From contig CAVFNZ010000095.1 in assembly GCA_963624095.1 (NCBI GenBank), positions 1-9,740 on the forward strand: a DNA stretch of 9,740 nucleotides, in the 5' to 3' direction. The position numbers were made by a program, and so were the translations under genes. The notes beneath the pieces are model-generated. The model worked only from the letters and a program-made list of their open reading frames with translations. It had not been told where the DNA came from and did no database searches. The stretch's first letter is position 1. Every line of letters begins with the position of its first letter. Below are positions 1 through 6,636 of the stretch, piece by piece. Origin of the DNA: Phocaeicola_A sp963624095 (GTDB lineage Bacteria > Bacteroidota > Bacteroidia > Bacteroidales > Bacteroidaceae).

Positions 1-19
1 GAGCGGTGGGGAACCGCTC
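1..19 (-). terminator. Hairpin 3' of the GH105 gene, possible terminator cut by the window edge
   Basis: A perfect 7-bp inverted repeat, GAGCGGT/ACCGCTC with a 5-nt loop, lies 25 nt past the GH105 stop codon. A terminator here would be read on the minus strand, so any U-tract would lie beyond position 1 and cannot be seen. The GC-rich stem and its position after the gene fit an intrinsic terminator, but the missing tail keeps this tentative. Confidence 0.4.
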
Positions 20-43
20 CGCGGCGAGATGAGGGGGGAGGGA

Positions 44-1204
44 TTACTTCATCCGGTAGACTTCCGCTCCCGCCATCAGGAAGGCGCCCAAGGCATAGTC
101 CTCAAAGTCGGGGACGCGGTCGTAGGTCACAGGCTGCGAATCTTTCGGTTCCTTGCCCGTACCCTGCACATAGCCGAGGAAGCCATTGGGGTGGAGACAA
201 TCGTTCACCATGGCGTTCCAAGCCTTGTAGATGACGGGGGCAAACTCTTTCTTGCTGAGCAGGCCGTGGTTCACGCCATAGGCCATGCCATAGACGAACA
301 TCGCCGTGCCGGAGAGTTCCTTGCCGCCGTAGTGGTTGGGGTCTTCGAGGCTGACATTCCAGAAGCCGTCCTTGCGCTGCAGCGGCACCAGGGCCTTGCA
401 CATGCCCGTCAGCATCTCGGCGTACTCCGCGCGATGGGGCTCGTCGGCCGGCAAGAGGTCGAGCATGCGCGCCATCGCCACCACAATCCATCCGTTGCCG
501 CGCGACCAGTAGCAATCCTTTCCGTTGGGCTCCTTGTAGGGAGGGTCGAAGGCGGCGTCGCGCCACCACAGTCCGTCCACGGGATTGAAGAGCCCGTTTT
601 CACCGTGTTTCAGTTTGGTGAAGCGGTACATCTCATAGGCACGCTCGTAGTATGCCTTGTCACCCGTGACATTACCCAGCTGCGCGAAGATAGGCATCGC
701 CATCTGCACGGCGTCAATCCAATGCCAGTCGTCGATCTTGTCAGTCGCCATCATGGCATCGATGGCGGTCTTGATACCTTTGATATACCGCTCCGGCTTG
801 GCGGAGTCCAACTCGTAGAGGAAGAGGTAAGCCTGTCCGGCGCAGAGATTGTCCGCGTCGCGCACGGGTCCCCTGTTGGAGCCGCGCAGCTGCCAGTTGT
901 GTTTGTTTCCCCAGTCCAACGCATAGTCGATGTAGCGTTGCTGCGGGTCTACTTTCCACAGTTCGAACAGGCCTTCGTAGTAGTAAGCCCGCGTCCAGAG
1001 GTTCGATTCGTACGACTTGTGGCGCGAAGGGTACGGGATAGACTTCCCGGGGTCACTGTTCTTGGTCATGAAATAGTCGTTCGCGGTGCGCATCGCATCC
1101 AGCACTTCTTTCTTCTTGGGTTTCCCGGCAAAAGCGTCGGCAGTGCCAAGGATGAACGCTCCCGCCAGCAGCAAAAGCGGCAAATGTTTCATTTTCATAC
1201 GCAT
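44..1204 (-). CDS. Secreted GH105-family unsaturated rhamnogalacturonyl/uronyl hydrolase
   Basis: GH88/GH105 enzymes remove the 4,5-unsaturated uronic acid that polysaccharide lyases leave on the non-reducing end of pectin or other uronate oligosaccharides. The 386-residue protein begins with a basic n-region, a Leu-rich core and an A-F-A site, so signal peptidase I cleavage after about residue 26 is likely and the enzyme is probably periplasmic. Family marks include an Asp in ADNLCAGQ (about D118), WHWID near residues 160-164 with D164 at the expected catalytic position, and WSRGNGW near 233-239. Length is normal for an (alpha/alpha)6 barrel with a signal peptide. An upstream in-frame ATG at 1258 is rejected because it lies upstream of the predicted transcription start. 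ATG at 1204 is chosen; ATG at 1198 or 1192 is also possible. Its neighbour is a GH95 gene. The exact uronide is not readable from sequence. Confidence 0.88.
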   Translation of the reverse strand: MRMKMKHLPLLLLAGAFILGTADAFAGKPKKKEVLDAMRTANDYFMTKNSDPGKSIPYPSRHKSYESNLWTRAYYYEGLFELWKVDPQQRYIDYALDWGNKHNWQLRGSNRGPVRDADNLCAGQAYLFLYELDSAKPERYIKGIKTAIDAMMATDKIDDWHWIDAVQMAMPIFAQLGNVTGDKAYYERAYEMYRFTKLKHGENGLFNPVDGLWWRDAAFDPPYKEPNGKDCYWSRGNGWIVVAMARMLDLLPADEPHRAEYAEMLTGMCKALVPLQRKDGFWNVSLEDPNHYGGKELSGTAMFVYGMAYGVNHGLLSKKEFAPVIYKAWNAMVNDCLHPNGFLGYVQGTGKEPKDSQPVTYDRVPDFEDYALGAFLMAGAEVYRMK

Positions 1205-1235
1205 GATATCTACATTTAAGTTACAATTCACTGCG

Positions 1236-1266
1236 CAAAGATAACTACCTGTCACCAATGTTCAAA
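1236..1266 (-). promoter_or_regulatory. Bacteroides-type promoter of the GH105 gene
   Basis: On the minus strand a -33 element TTTG (1263-1266) is followed after exactly 19 nt by TATCTTTG (1236-1243). This is a full match to the Bacteroides consensus TTTG-N19-21-TAnnTTTG. Transcription should begin near 1229, about 25 nt before ATG 1204. This supports independent expression of GH105 and excludes the longer start at 1258. Confidence 0.82.
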
Positions 1267-1291
1267 AAAAGTACGCATGGAAATAATCACA

Positions 1292-1338
1292 AAGCCGCCT
1301 TCAATGAACCCGGGTTCGGGAACCATTGAAGGCGGCTT
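1292..1338 (-). terminator. Intrinsic terminator of the GH95 gene
   Basis: A perfect 15-bp inverted repeat pairs 1292-1306 (starts AAGCCGCC) with 1324-1338 (ends GGCGGCTT). Its 17-nt loop can itself form a CCCG/CGGG mini-stem. It lies about 35 nt past the GH95 stop codon and upstream of the GH105 promoter. On the minus strand the stem is followed by TTT and then a T-rich run interrupted by other bases, so the U-tract is modest, but the stem is strong and well placed. Confidence 0.83.
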
Positions 1339-1373
1339 CATTTTGGGTACGCTGTCAACGGGCGTACGGCATT

Positions 1374-3854
1374 TTATTGCTTCACCTTAAACGTCAGTGT
1401 TTCTCCGGCTTCCGTCGGGCAGTCATAGAGGTAGCTCTCCTTTAGCTCCACACCTTTCAGCGGCGCTTTCTCACTAATCATCGGGCGGGCTATCTGCTGC
1501 TGCACGAAGAGCGGATTGGGATTGGGTTCACCGGCCTTCACCCGGGAGAGCTTCGCCTGGTCGCAAGTCAGCGGGTCGTAGCTACGCAGACGCAGGTTGC
1601 CTCCTATCGTCGAGCGGACGGTCACTTCGGAGAGGTGGCCGTTCTCCCACGTCATCCGGTCGATGACGAAACCTCCACGGGCACGAAGTCCCTCCACGGT
1701 GCCTTGCTTCCACTCACCGGGCAACGAAGCGAGCAAATGTACCGCCCCGTCGTGGCTCTGCACCAACATTTCCGCAATGCCGGCGGTGCAGCCGAAGTTT
1801 CCGTCTATCTGGAAGGGTGGATGCGCATCGAACAGGTTGGGGTATGTGCCGCCTCCTTGTCCGCTCTGCACCGTAGGACTGACGAAAGACAACTGATTCT
1901 TTATCAACTTATAGGCGTGGTCTCCGTCGAGCATGCGCGCCCAGAAGCAGACCTTCCATCCCATGGACCATCCCGTGGAGGGGTCGCCGCGCTGTATCAG
2001 CGTGTTGCGGGCCGCCTCAAAAAGCACAGGCGAGCGATAGGGCGAGATTTGATACCCGGGATAGAGTCCCCACAAGTGAGAGATGTGGCGGTGATGGTCG
2101 TTGGGATTGTCCCAATCCTCGAACCACTCCTGCAGCTGGCCGTATTGTCCCACCTGCATAGGGGGCAACTGCCGTCTGAGGTTCTTCAGCGTGTCACTGA
2201 ACTGCTCGTCCAGTCCCAATGTCTTCGCGGCCTCAACGGTGTTGGAGAAGAGGTCGAACACCAGCTGGTTGTCCATCGTGATGCCGGCGAACAGGTTGGC
2301 TTTCTTCTGAATCCATCGCGGTGAGTTCTCCGGTGAGTTGGACGGAGTGACCACCATGTATCCCGTGTTCGGGTCGCGCACCAGGAAGTCGACGAAGAAC
2401 TGGGAGGCACTCTTGAGTATCGGATAAGCCTCTTTCAGATAGCTCTTGTCGCCCGAGAAGAGGTAGCGGTCCCACACGTGTTGGCAGAACCAGGCGTTGC
2501 ACACGGGCCATGGTCCGCAATAGGCGCGGTCTACGGCTCCGGTCATGCGCCACAGGTCCGTATTGTGATGGAGCACCCAGCCGCGACAACCGTACATTTC
2601 GCGGGCGGCTTCCGCACCGTTCTCGCTCAGTTCACGAATCATACGCATCAGCGGTTCGTGCAGCTCGGCCAGGTTCGTCACCTCCGCGGGCCAATAGTTC
2701 ATCTCCGTGTTGATGTTGGTCGTGTAGTTGCAACACCAGGCCGGTTTGGTCTTCCGGTTCCACTTCCCTTGCAGGTTGGCGGGCTGGCATCCCGGTTGTG
2801 AGCTGGAGATGAGCAGGTAACGCCCGTACTGGAAGTAGAGTGCCACCATGTGCGGGTCGAAGGTGGTGTTGAACTCCTTCAGGCGTTGGTCCATCGGCTT
2901 CTTCACCTGGTCGGTCTCGCCGAGGTCGAGGCTGACACGGCCAAACTGCTTCTCGTAAGCGACGATGTGGGCAGCCTTGGCTTTCCTGTAGTCTTTCGAC
3001 GCGTTCCGGAGGTTGGCCGCCGTGCGCTGATAGGGGTCGGCCGAGATGTCCTTATAGTTGACGAAGTTGGTGGCCATGGCGATATAGAGGGTCAGTTCGG
3101 TGGCCTCTTTCACTTGTAGCAGCGTGTCGGCAGCCACCACCTTTCCGCCCCGGTTCTTCACTTGCAGGTCAGCGCAGTAGTGTACTTTCCCGGGGAAGTA
3201 TTTGGTGCCATCCGTCATGCCTTCCAGACGGAGCGTCTTCTTGGCGGTGACGCTGCGCTTGGGGTCGGCCATCGGCGTATCGAAGAAGAGGTCGCAGTTG
3301 ATGGCTTTCGGCTTCGAGGCTTGGATGTGGACGATAATCAGCTGGTCGGTAAACGAGGCGAAGGTCTCCTGTTCGTAGGTCACGTCGCCCACCTTGTAGC
3401 GCGTGGTGGCAACGGCTTTGTCGATGTCCAGGTCGCGGTAGTAGTCGGTCACCTTGCGCTCTCCGTCGTAGCGGATGTGCAGGCTGCCAACGGTTTGGTA
3501 AGGCATCTCGTTGCCCACTTGCGACAGCAGTTTGGTCTCCGCCATCTTCTGGGCTTCGTCGTTGCGTCCTTCGAAGATGAGCCGTCGCATCTCCGGCAAC
3601 GCGGCCCGGGTTTCCTTGTTGTAGTTCTGGTAAGGCGAACCGGCGGAGACGGTCTCCTCGTTCAGCTGCAGCACTTCGTGCGCAGGGTTGCCAAACACCA
3701 TGGCGGCAATGCGTCCGTTCCCCACGGGCAGAGCCTCTTCCCAATAGACGGCGGGGCTGTTGTACCATATCTTATAAGGTGTCCGTCCCACTCCGACGGA
3801 GAAGCAACATACGCCCAAGCATGACAGGGCGAGTAATTTCTTTAATCTATTCAT
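1374..3854 (-). CDS. Secreted GH95 glycosidase (alpha-L-galactosidase or alpha-L-fucosidase)
   Basis: GH95 enzymes are inverting exo-hydrolases that remove alpha-L-fucose or alpha-L-galactose from xyloglucan, pectin, xylan or host glycans. Starting at ATG 3854 the 826-residue protein has a basic n-region and a hydrophobic stretch to about residue 23, consistent with secretion. The N-terminal beta-sandwich begins at YNSPAVYWEEALPVGNG. The barrel shows TNINTEMNYW with the two Asn that activate water (about N380 and N382), TPSNSPENS with the general acid (about E509), and QIDGNFGCTAG with D684. A C-terminal beta domain follows. Against the characterised Bifidobacterium fucosidase AfcA, the position of its His419 is Thr (about T378), a change associated with L-galactose preference. 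The in-frame ATG at 3908 lies upstream of the predicted -7 promoter box and is rejected. Family assignment is firm; substrate is inferred. Confidence 0.93.
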   Translation of the reverse strand: MNRLKKLLALSCLGVCCFSVGVGRTPYKIWYNSPAVYWEEALPVGNGRIAAMVFGNPAHEVLQLNEETVSAGSPYQNYNKETRAALPEMRRLIFEGRNDEAQKMAETKLLSQVGNEMPYQTVGSLHIRYDGERKVTDYYRDLDIDKAVATTRYKVGDVTYEQETFASFTDQLIIVHIQASKPKAINCDLFFDTPMADPKRSVTAKKTLRLEGMTDGTKYFPGKVHYCADLQVKNRGGKVVAADTLLQVKEATELTLYIAMATNFVNYKDISADPYQRTAANLRNASKDYRKAKAAHIVAYEKQFGRVSLDLGETDQVKKPMDQRLKEFNTTFDPHMVALYFQYGRYLLISSSQPGCQPANLQGKWNRKTKPAWCCNYTTNINTEMNYWPAEVTNLAELHEPLMRMIRELSENGAEAAREMYGCRGWVLHHNTDLWRMTGAVDRAYCGPWPVCNAWFCQHVWDRYLFSGDKSYLKEAYPILKSASQFFVDFLVRDPNTGYMVVTPSNSPENSPRWIQKKANLFAGITMDNQLVFDLFSNTVEAAKTLGLDEQFSDTLKNLRRQLPPMQVGQYGQLQEWFEDWDNPNDHHRHISHLWGLYPGYQISPYRSPVLFEAARNTLIQRGDPSTGWSMGWKVCFWARMLDGDHAYKLIKNQLSFVSPTVQSGQGGGTYPNLFDAHPPFQIDGNFGCTAGIAEMLVQSHDGAVHLLASLPGEWKQGTVEGLRARGGFVIDRMTWENGHLSEVTVRSTIGGNLRLRSYDPLTCDQAKLSRVKAGEPNPNPLFVQQQIARPMISEKAPLKGVELKESYLYDCPTEAGETLTFKVKQ

Positions 3855-3884
3855 CTCTTTTCGTTTTATGATTTTGAACCAATA

Positions 3885-3892
3885 CAAAGGTA
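3885..3892 (-). promoter_or_regulatory. Candidate -7 promoter element of the GH95 gene
   Basis: TACCTTTG on the minus strand matches TAnnTTTG and lies 30 nt before the chosen GH95 start, a normal leader length. No TTTG is found 19-21 nt upstream of it, so the -33 half is weak or absent. That could mean low basal activity or dependence on an activator, as is usual for glycan-induced genes. Confidence 0.55.
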
Positions 3893-3953
3893 AATAAGGT
3901 AGAGACACCTCGGGTGTACAATCTGTTCAAATGCTTATATTAATTAGTCCAAG

Positions 3954-4015
3954 CGCAAGGAATTTACCGCCTAACCGGGAAAATCTTTTTCCCTGACCAG
4001 GCATTTTTCCTTGCG
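3954..4015. repeat. Three-tier nested palindrome in the GH95/ispE divergent region
   Basis: An outer perfect 9-bp pair, CGCAAGGAA (3954-3962) with TTCCTTGCG (4007-4015), encloses GCCT (3969-3972) with AGGC (3999-4002). That in turn encloses GGGAAAA (3977-3983) with TTTTCCC (3987-3993) around a TCT loop. CAAG at 3950-3953 and CTTG at 4020-4023 form a further offset arm, and the CTTG doubles as the putative -33 box of ispE. No gene ends here on either strand, so an ordinary terminator is not expected. It may be an operator, a cruciform, an untranslated structured RNA or a decayed palindromic repeat element; the sequence does not decide. Confidence 0.7.
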
Positions 4016-4019
4016 AGAG

Positions 4020-4051
4020 CTTGTATGGCCTTTGGATAAAAGTTACCTTTG
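4020..4051 (+). promoter_or_regulatory. Promoter of the ispE operon
   Basis: TACCTTTG (4044-4051) is a full -7 match. CTTG at 4020-4023 is a 3-of-4 match to the -33 box TTTG, with a 20-nt spacer. Transcription should start near 4058, leaving a purine-rich leader of about 70 nt before the ispE ATG. The -33 box abuts the nested palindrome at 3954-4015. Confidence 0.65.
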
Positions 4052-4129
4052 TCTCCCGTAAGAACCGATACGATTAAGTGAAGGAGACAATAAAGGAAGA
4101 AGAGCTAACGGAAAAGAGCGAAAAGAGTT

Positions 4130-4957
4130 ATGATTACATTTCCTAACGCAAAGATAAACTTGGGGTTGAACATCGTCGCCAAGCGTCCCGACGGATACCA
4201 CGACTTGGAGACGGTGTTCTACCCTATCCCGTTGGAGGACGCGCTGGAGGTGGAGCCGCTGACGGACTTGACGGAGAACGGCAGCGATTTCGAGCTCCAC
4301 TGCAACGGTGTCCCCATAGAGGGCGACCCGGCCGACAATCTGATTGTGAAGGCTTATCGGTTGCTGAAGGAGGAGTTCGGCCTGCCGCCCGTCCGCATCT
4401 ACCTGCAGAAACAGATTCCCACGGGAGCCGGCATGGGCGGAGGCTCGGCGGACGCGACATTCATGCTGAAGTCGCTCAACGAGCAATTCCAGCTCCGCCT
4501 CACGGACGACCGATTGGAGGAGCTTTCCTCCCGGTTGGGAGCGGACTGCGCCTTCTTCGTGCGCAACACGCCCGTGTTCGCCCGGGGGATAGGCAATGTC
4601 TTCTCCCCCGTCACGCTCTCGTTGCGGGGTTATTGGTTAGCCGTGGTGAAACCCGACGTATTCGTCTCCACCAAGGAGGCTTTCTCCAAAGTGACACCCC
4701 GAAAGCCACGGCGTTCAGTCCGTGAGATTGTCAGCCTCCCCATCAGCGAATGGAGGGAATGGCTGGTCAACGACTTCGAGGAGAGCGTCTTCAGCATCCA
4801 TCCGGCAATCGGTGCCGTCAAGCAACGGCTCTATGACCTGGGTGCCCTCTACGCCTCCATGTCGGGCTCGGGGGCCAGCGTCTATGGCATCTTCGCGGAC
4901 GAAGTGCGGTTGGACACCGCCTTCGACGGATGCTTCCGCAAGGTAATGAAGTTGTGA
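4130..4957 (+). CDS. ispE: 4-diphosphocytidyl-2-C-methyl-D-erythritol kinase (IspE)
   Basis: IspE phosphorylates the 2-hydroxyl of CDP-methylerythritol with ATP, a step of the non-mevalonate (MEP) route to isoprenoid precursors; it is cytosolic. The 275-residue protein opens with FPNAKINLGLNIV, placing the active-site Lys at K8. The GHMP phosphate-binding loop is PTGAGMGGGSADA (97-109). LGADCAFF carries the likely catalytic Asp (D139). The C-terminal GHMP motif is SMSGSGASVYGIF (243-255). Length is typical for bacterial IspE. The ATG follows a purine-rich, A-rich leader and no earlier in-frame start is plausible. The HAD phosphatase gene starts 12 nt after the stop, so the two are probably co-transcribed. 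Nothing is missing or unusual. Confidence 0.97.
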   Translation: MITFPNAKINLGLNIVAKRPDGYHDLETVFYPIPLEDALEVEPLTDLTENGSDFELHCNGVPIEGDPADNLIVKAYRLLKEEFGLPPVRIYLQKQIPTGAGMGGGSADATFMLKSLNEQFQLRLTDDRLEELSSRLGADCAFFVRNTPVFARGIGNVFSPVTLSLRGYWLAVVKPDVFVSTKEAFSKVTPRKPRRSVREIVSLPISEWREWLVNDFEESVFSIHPAIGAVKQRLYDLGALYASMSGSGASVYGIFADEVRLDTAFDGCFRKVMKL

Positions 4958-4969
4958 TTATTGACAAAG

Positions 4970-5620
4970 ATGAAGAAATTAGTTATTTTCGACCTGGACG
5001 GCACGTTGCTGAATACCATTGCCGACCTGGCCCACAGCACCAATCAGGCTCTCGCCTACTACGGATTCCCTACCCACGAGGTCTCCGCCTACCGCTATTT
5101 TGTGGGCAACGGCGTCACGAAACTATTTGAACGGGCCTTGCCCGAAGAGGTGCGCACAGCGGAGAACATCGGGAAAATCCGTTCACGCTTCGTCCCTTAC
5201 TACGATGCGCACAACACGGACTGCAGCGCGCCCTACGACGGCATCCCCGAACTGCTGGAGACGCTGCAGGAGAGGCGTATCCTGTTGGCCGTAGCCTCCA
5301 ACAAGTACCAGGCCGCCACGGAGAAGCTGGTGCGGCACTTCTTCCCCACCATTCGCTTCGCCGCCGTCTTCGGTCAGCGCGAAGGCATACCCACCAAGCC
5401 CGATGCACGGATTGTGGAGGACATCCTGAAGGTGTGTGACTTGTCTCGCGAAGAGGTGCTCTATGTGGGCGACTCGAACGTGGACATGCAGACGGGCATC
5501 AATGCCGGCGTGGATGTGGCGGGTGTTTCGTGGGGCTTCCGTCCCGTGGAGGAACTGCAAGCCTACCACCCCGCCCACATCGTCAACCGACCGGAAGAGA
5601 TTCTGCGGATAGTTGTTTAG
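4970..5620 (+). CDS. HAD-superfamily phosphatase, phosphoglycolate phosphatase-like
   Basis: This is a 216-residue cytosolic HAD hydrolase of the Gph/PGP-like type, which dephosphorylates small phosphorylated metabolites. Motif I is VIFDLDGTLLNT with nucleophile D8 and acid/base D10. A helical cap lies at about residues 16-85. Motif II is the Ser of AVASNK (S110), motif III is K143 in TKPDA, and motif IV is GDSNVDM (D168, D172). All catalytic residues are present. ATG 4970 gives MKKLVIFDLDGT, the usual distance to motif I; a TTG 9 nt upstream is less likely. It follows ispE by 12 nt and probably shares its promoter. The family does not fix the substrate: phosphoglycolate is the conventional guess, but a pyrophosphatase or sugar phosphatase role is equally possible. 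Confidence 0.9.
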   Translation: MKKLVIFDLDGTLLNTIADLAHSTNQALAYYGFPTHEVSAYRYFVGNGVTKLFERALPEEVRTAENIGKIRSRFVPYYDAHNTDCSAPYDGIPELLETLQERRILLAVASNKYQAATEKLVRHFFPTIRFAAVFGQREGIPTKPDARIVEDILKVCDLSREEVLYVGDSNVDMQTGINAGVDVAGVSWGFRPVEELQAYHPAHIVNRPEEILRIVV

Positions 5621-5661
5621 TCCGCAATCTTTAAGTCGAAGGCCGCAACTTCCGGCTTGAG

Positions 5662-6573
5662 TCAGAAGTCGCAGACCTCCCTGAGCCACTGCTCGGCGAT
5701 GGCGGTCCATCCGTCCGTGGTGCCGGGATTGTTGCGCAGGGCAATGCTGTGGCCGCCCTCGGGATAGAGATGGAGCGAACATTTCTCCACCTTGTTGTTC
5801 TTCAGTGCCTCGAAGAAACGGAGGCTGTTGAGACAGGAGACGGCGGGGTCGTTCAGCGCGTGAACCACAAAGCACGGGGCGGTCTGCGGTGTCACCTGTT
5901 CGTCCAAGGAGAACCGCTTGCGCATGGCGGGTGAGTCGAACTTGCCAAGCAGGTTTTCGCGGCTTCCCTTGTGGGCAATCTCACCCATGGAGACCACGGG
6001 CGAAACCATGATGGCGAAGTTGGGACGGAAGGAATAGCCGTCGAGCGCATCGCCCACCCGGCTCCAGTCCTCGGTGAAGGTGGCCATGCAGCCGGCCAAG
6101 TGCGCACCGGCGGAACTACCCATCACACCGACCTTGTCGGGATTGATTCCCCAACGGTCCGCATGGGCGCGGATGTAGCGCAAGGCGCGCTGCGCGTCCT
6201 GCACCGGGGCTTTGTAACAGGTATCCACGTCGGGCGACTGCGGCAGGCGGTGCGTCAGCACGAAGGCCGTCACGCCAAACGTGTTGAACCATTTGGCCAA
6301 CGAGAAACCGGAAACCTGGTAGGCGAAACGGGCATAACCGCCACCGGGGATGATGACAACGGCCACGCCCTTGTTTTCCGCCTTCGACGGTTCAAACAGA
6401 TAAAGTCCCGGCATACCGACTTTGTAGACACGTTCGTTGGCGATGCTGTCGACCACCGTCACGCCCTTGCTGTTGGGCATTTTACCCTTCTCCCAAAGGG
6501 GGAGATACTCCTGCGCCATACCCACGAAAGAGGACGCGAGGAAGGCAAGCAGACAAACAATACTTTTTTTCAT
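5662..6573 (-). CDS. Secreted alpha/beta-hydrolase, probable carbohydrate esterase
   Basis: The 303-residue protein has a signal peptide (MKKSIVCLLAFLASSFVGMAQ, probable cleavage after about residue 20) and an alpha/beta-hydrolase fold. It shows an oxyanion-hole loop IPGGGY (75-80), the nucleophile elbow GSSAG with S154, the acid D242 in NDPA, and the base H275 in EGGHS, a complete triad. The IPGGGY/GSSAG arrangement resembles acetyl-xylan or feruloyl esterase-like proteins of Bacteroidetes, so removal of acetyl or aryl esters from plant glycans is the best inference; a general lipase/esterase is possible. The ATG at 6573 gives a complete signal peptide. It lies 63 nt downstream of the glycosyltransferase stop across a very AT-rich gap, so it may be read from upstream or have its own promoter; no clear TAnnTTTG box is seen there. 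Confidence 0.87.
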   Translation of the reverse strand: MKKSIVCLLAFLASSFVGMAQEYLPLWEKGKMPNSKGVTVVDSIANERVYKVGMPGLYLFEPSKAENKGVAVVIIPGGGYARFAYQVSGFSLAKWFNTFGVTAFVLTHRLPQSPDVDTCYKAPVQDAQRALRYIRAHADRWGINPDKVGVMGSSAGAHLAGCMATFTEDWSRVGDALDGYSFRPNFAIMVSPVVSMGEIAHKGSRENLLGKFDSPAMRKRFSLDEQVTPQTAPCFVVHALNDPAVSCLNSLRFFEALKNNKVEKCSLHLYPEGGHSIALRNNPGTTDGWTAIAEQWLREVCDF

Positions 6574-6636
6574 GATATCAACTTAGTTTTATTCCTAATT
6601 ATTCCTATTATAATATGTAGTAGTGAATCCTTTTGG

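Noticed and set aside
29..1219. Long plus-strand open frame opposite the GH105 gene
   Set aside because: It is the antisense of a well-supported gene. GC-rich codons on the minus strand suppress stop codons on the other strand. No family motifs or start signals are present.
1301..1330. TTCAATG...CATTGAA in the GH95 terminator matches the 7-bp arms of the mtaB leader hairpin
   Set aside because: The flanking bases and loops differ and only 7 bp are shared. In the terminator these bases are simply the upper part of a longer stem, so a common element is unlikely.
5639..5658. Small hairpin between the convergent HAD phosphatase and esterase genes
   Set aside because: GCCG/CGGC pair with a 7-nt loop and a bulged extension, but the stem is short and no T-tract follows on either strand, so a bidirectional terminator cannot be supported.
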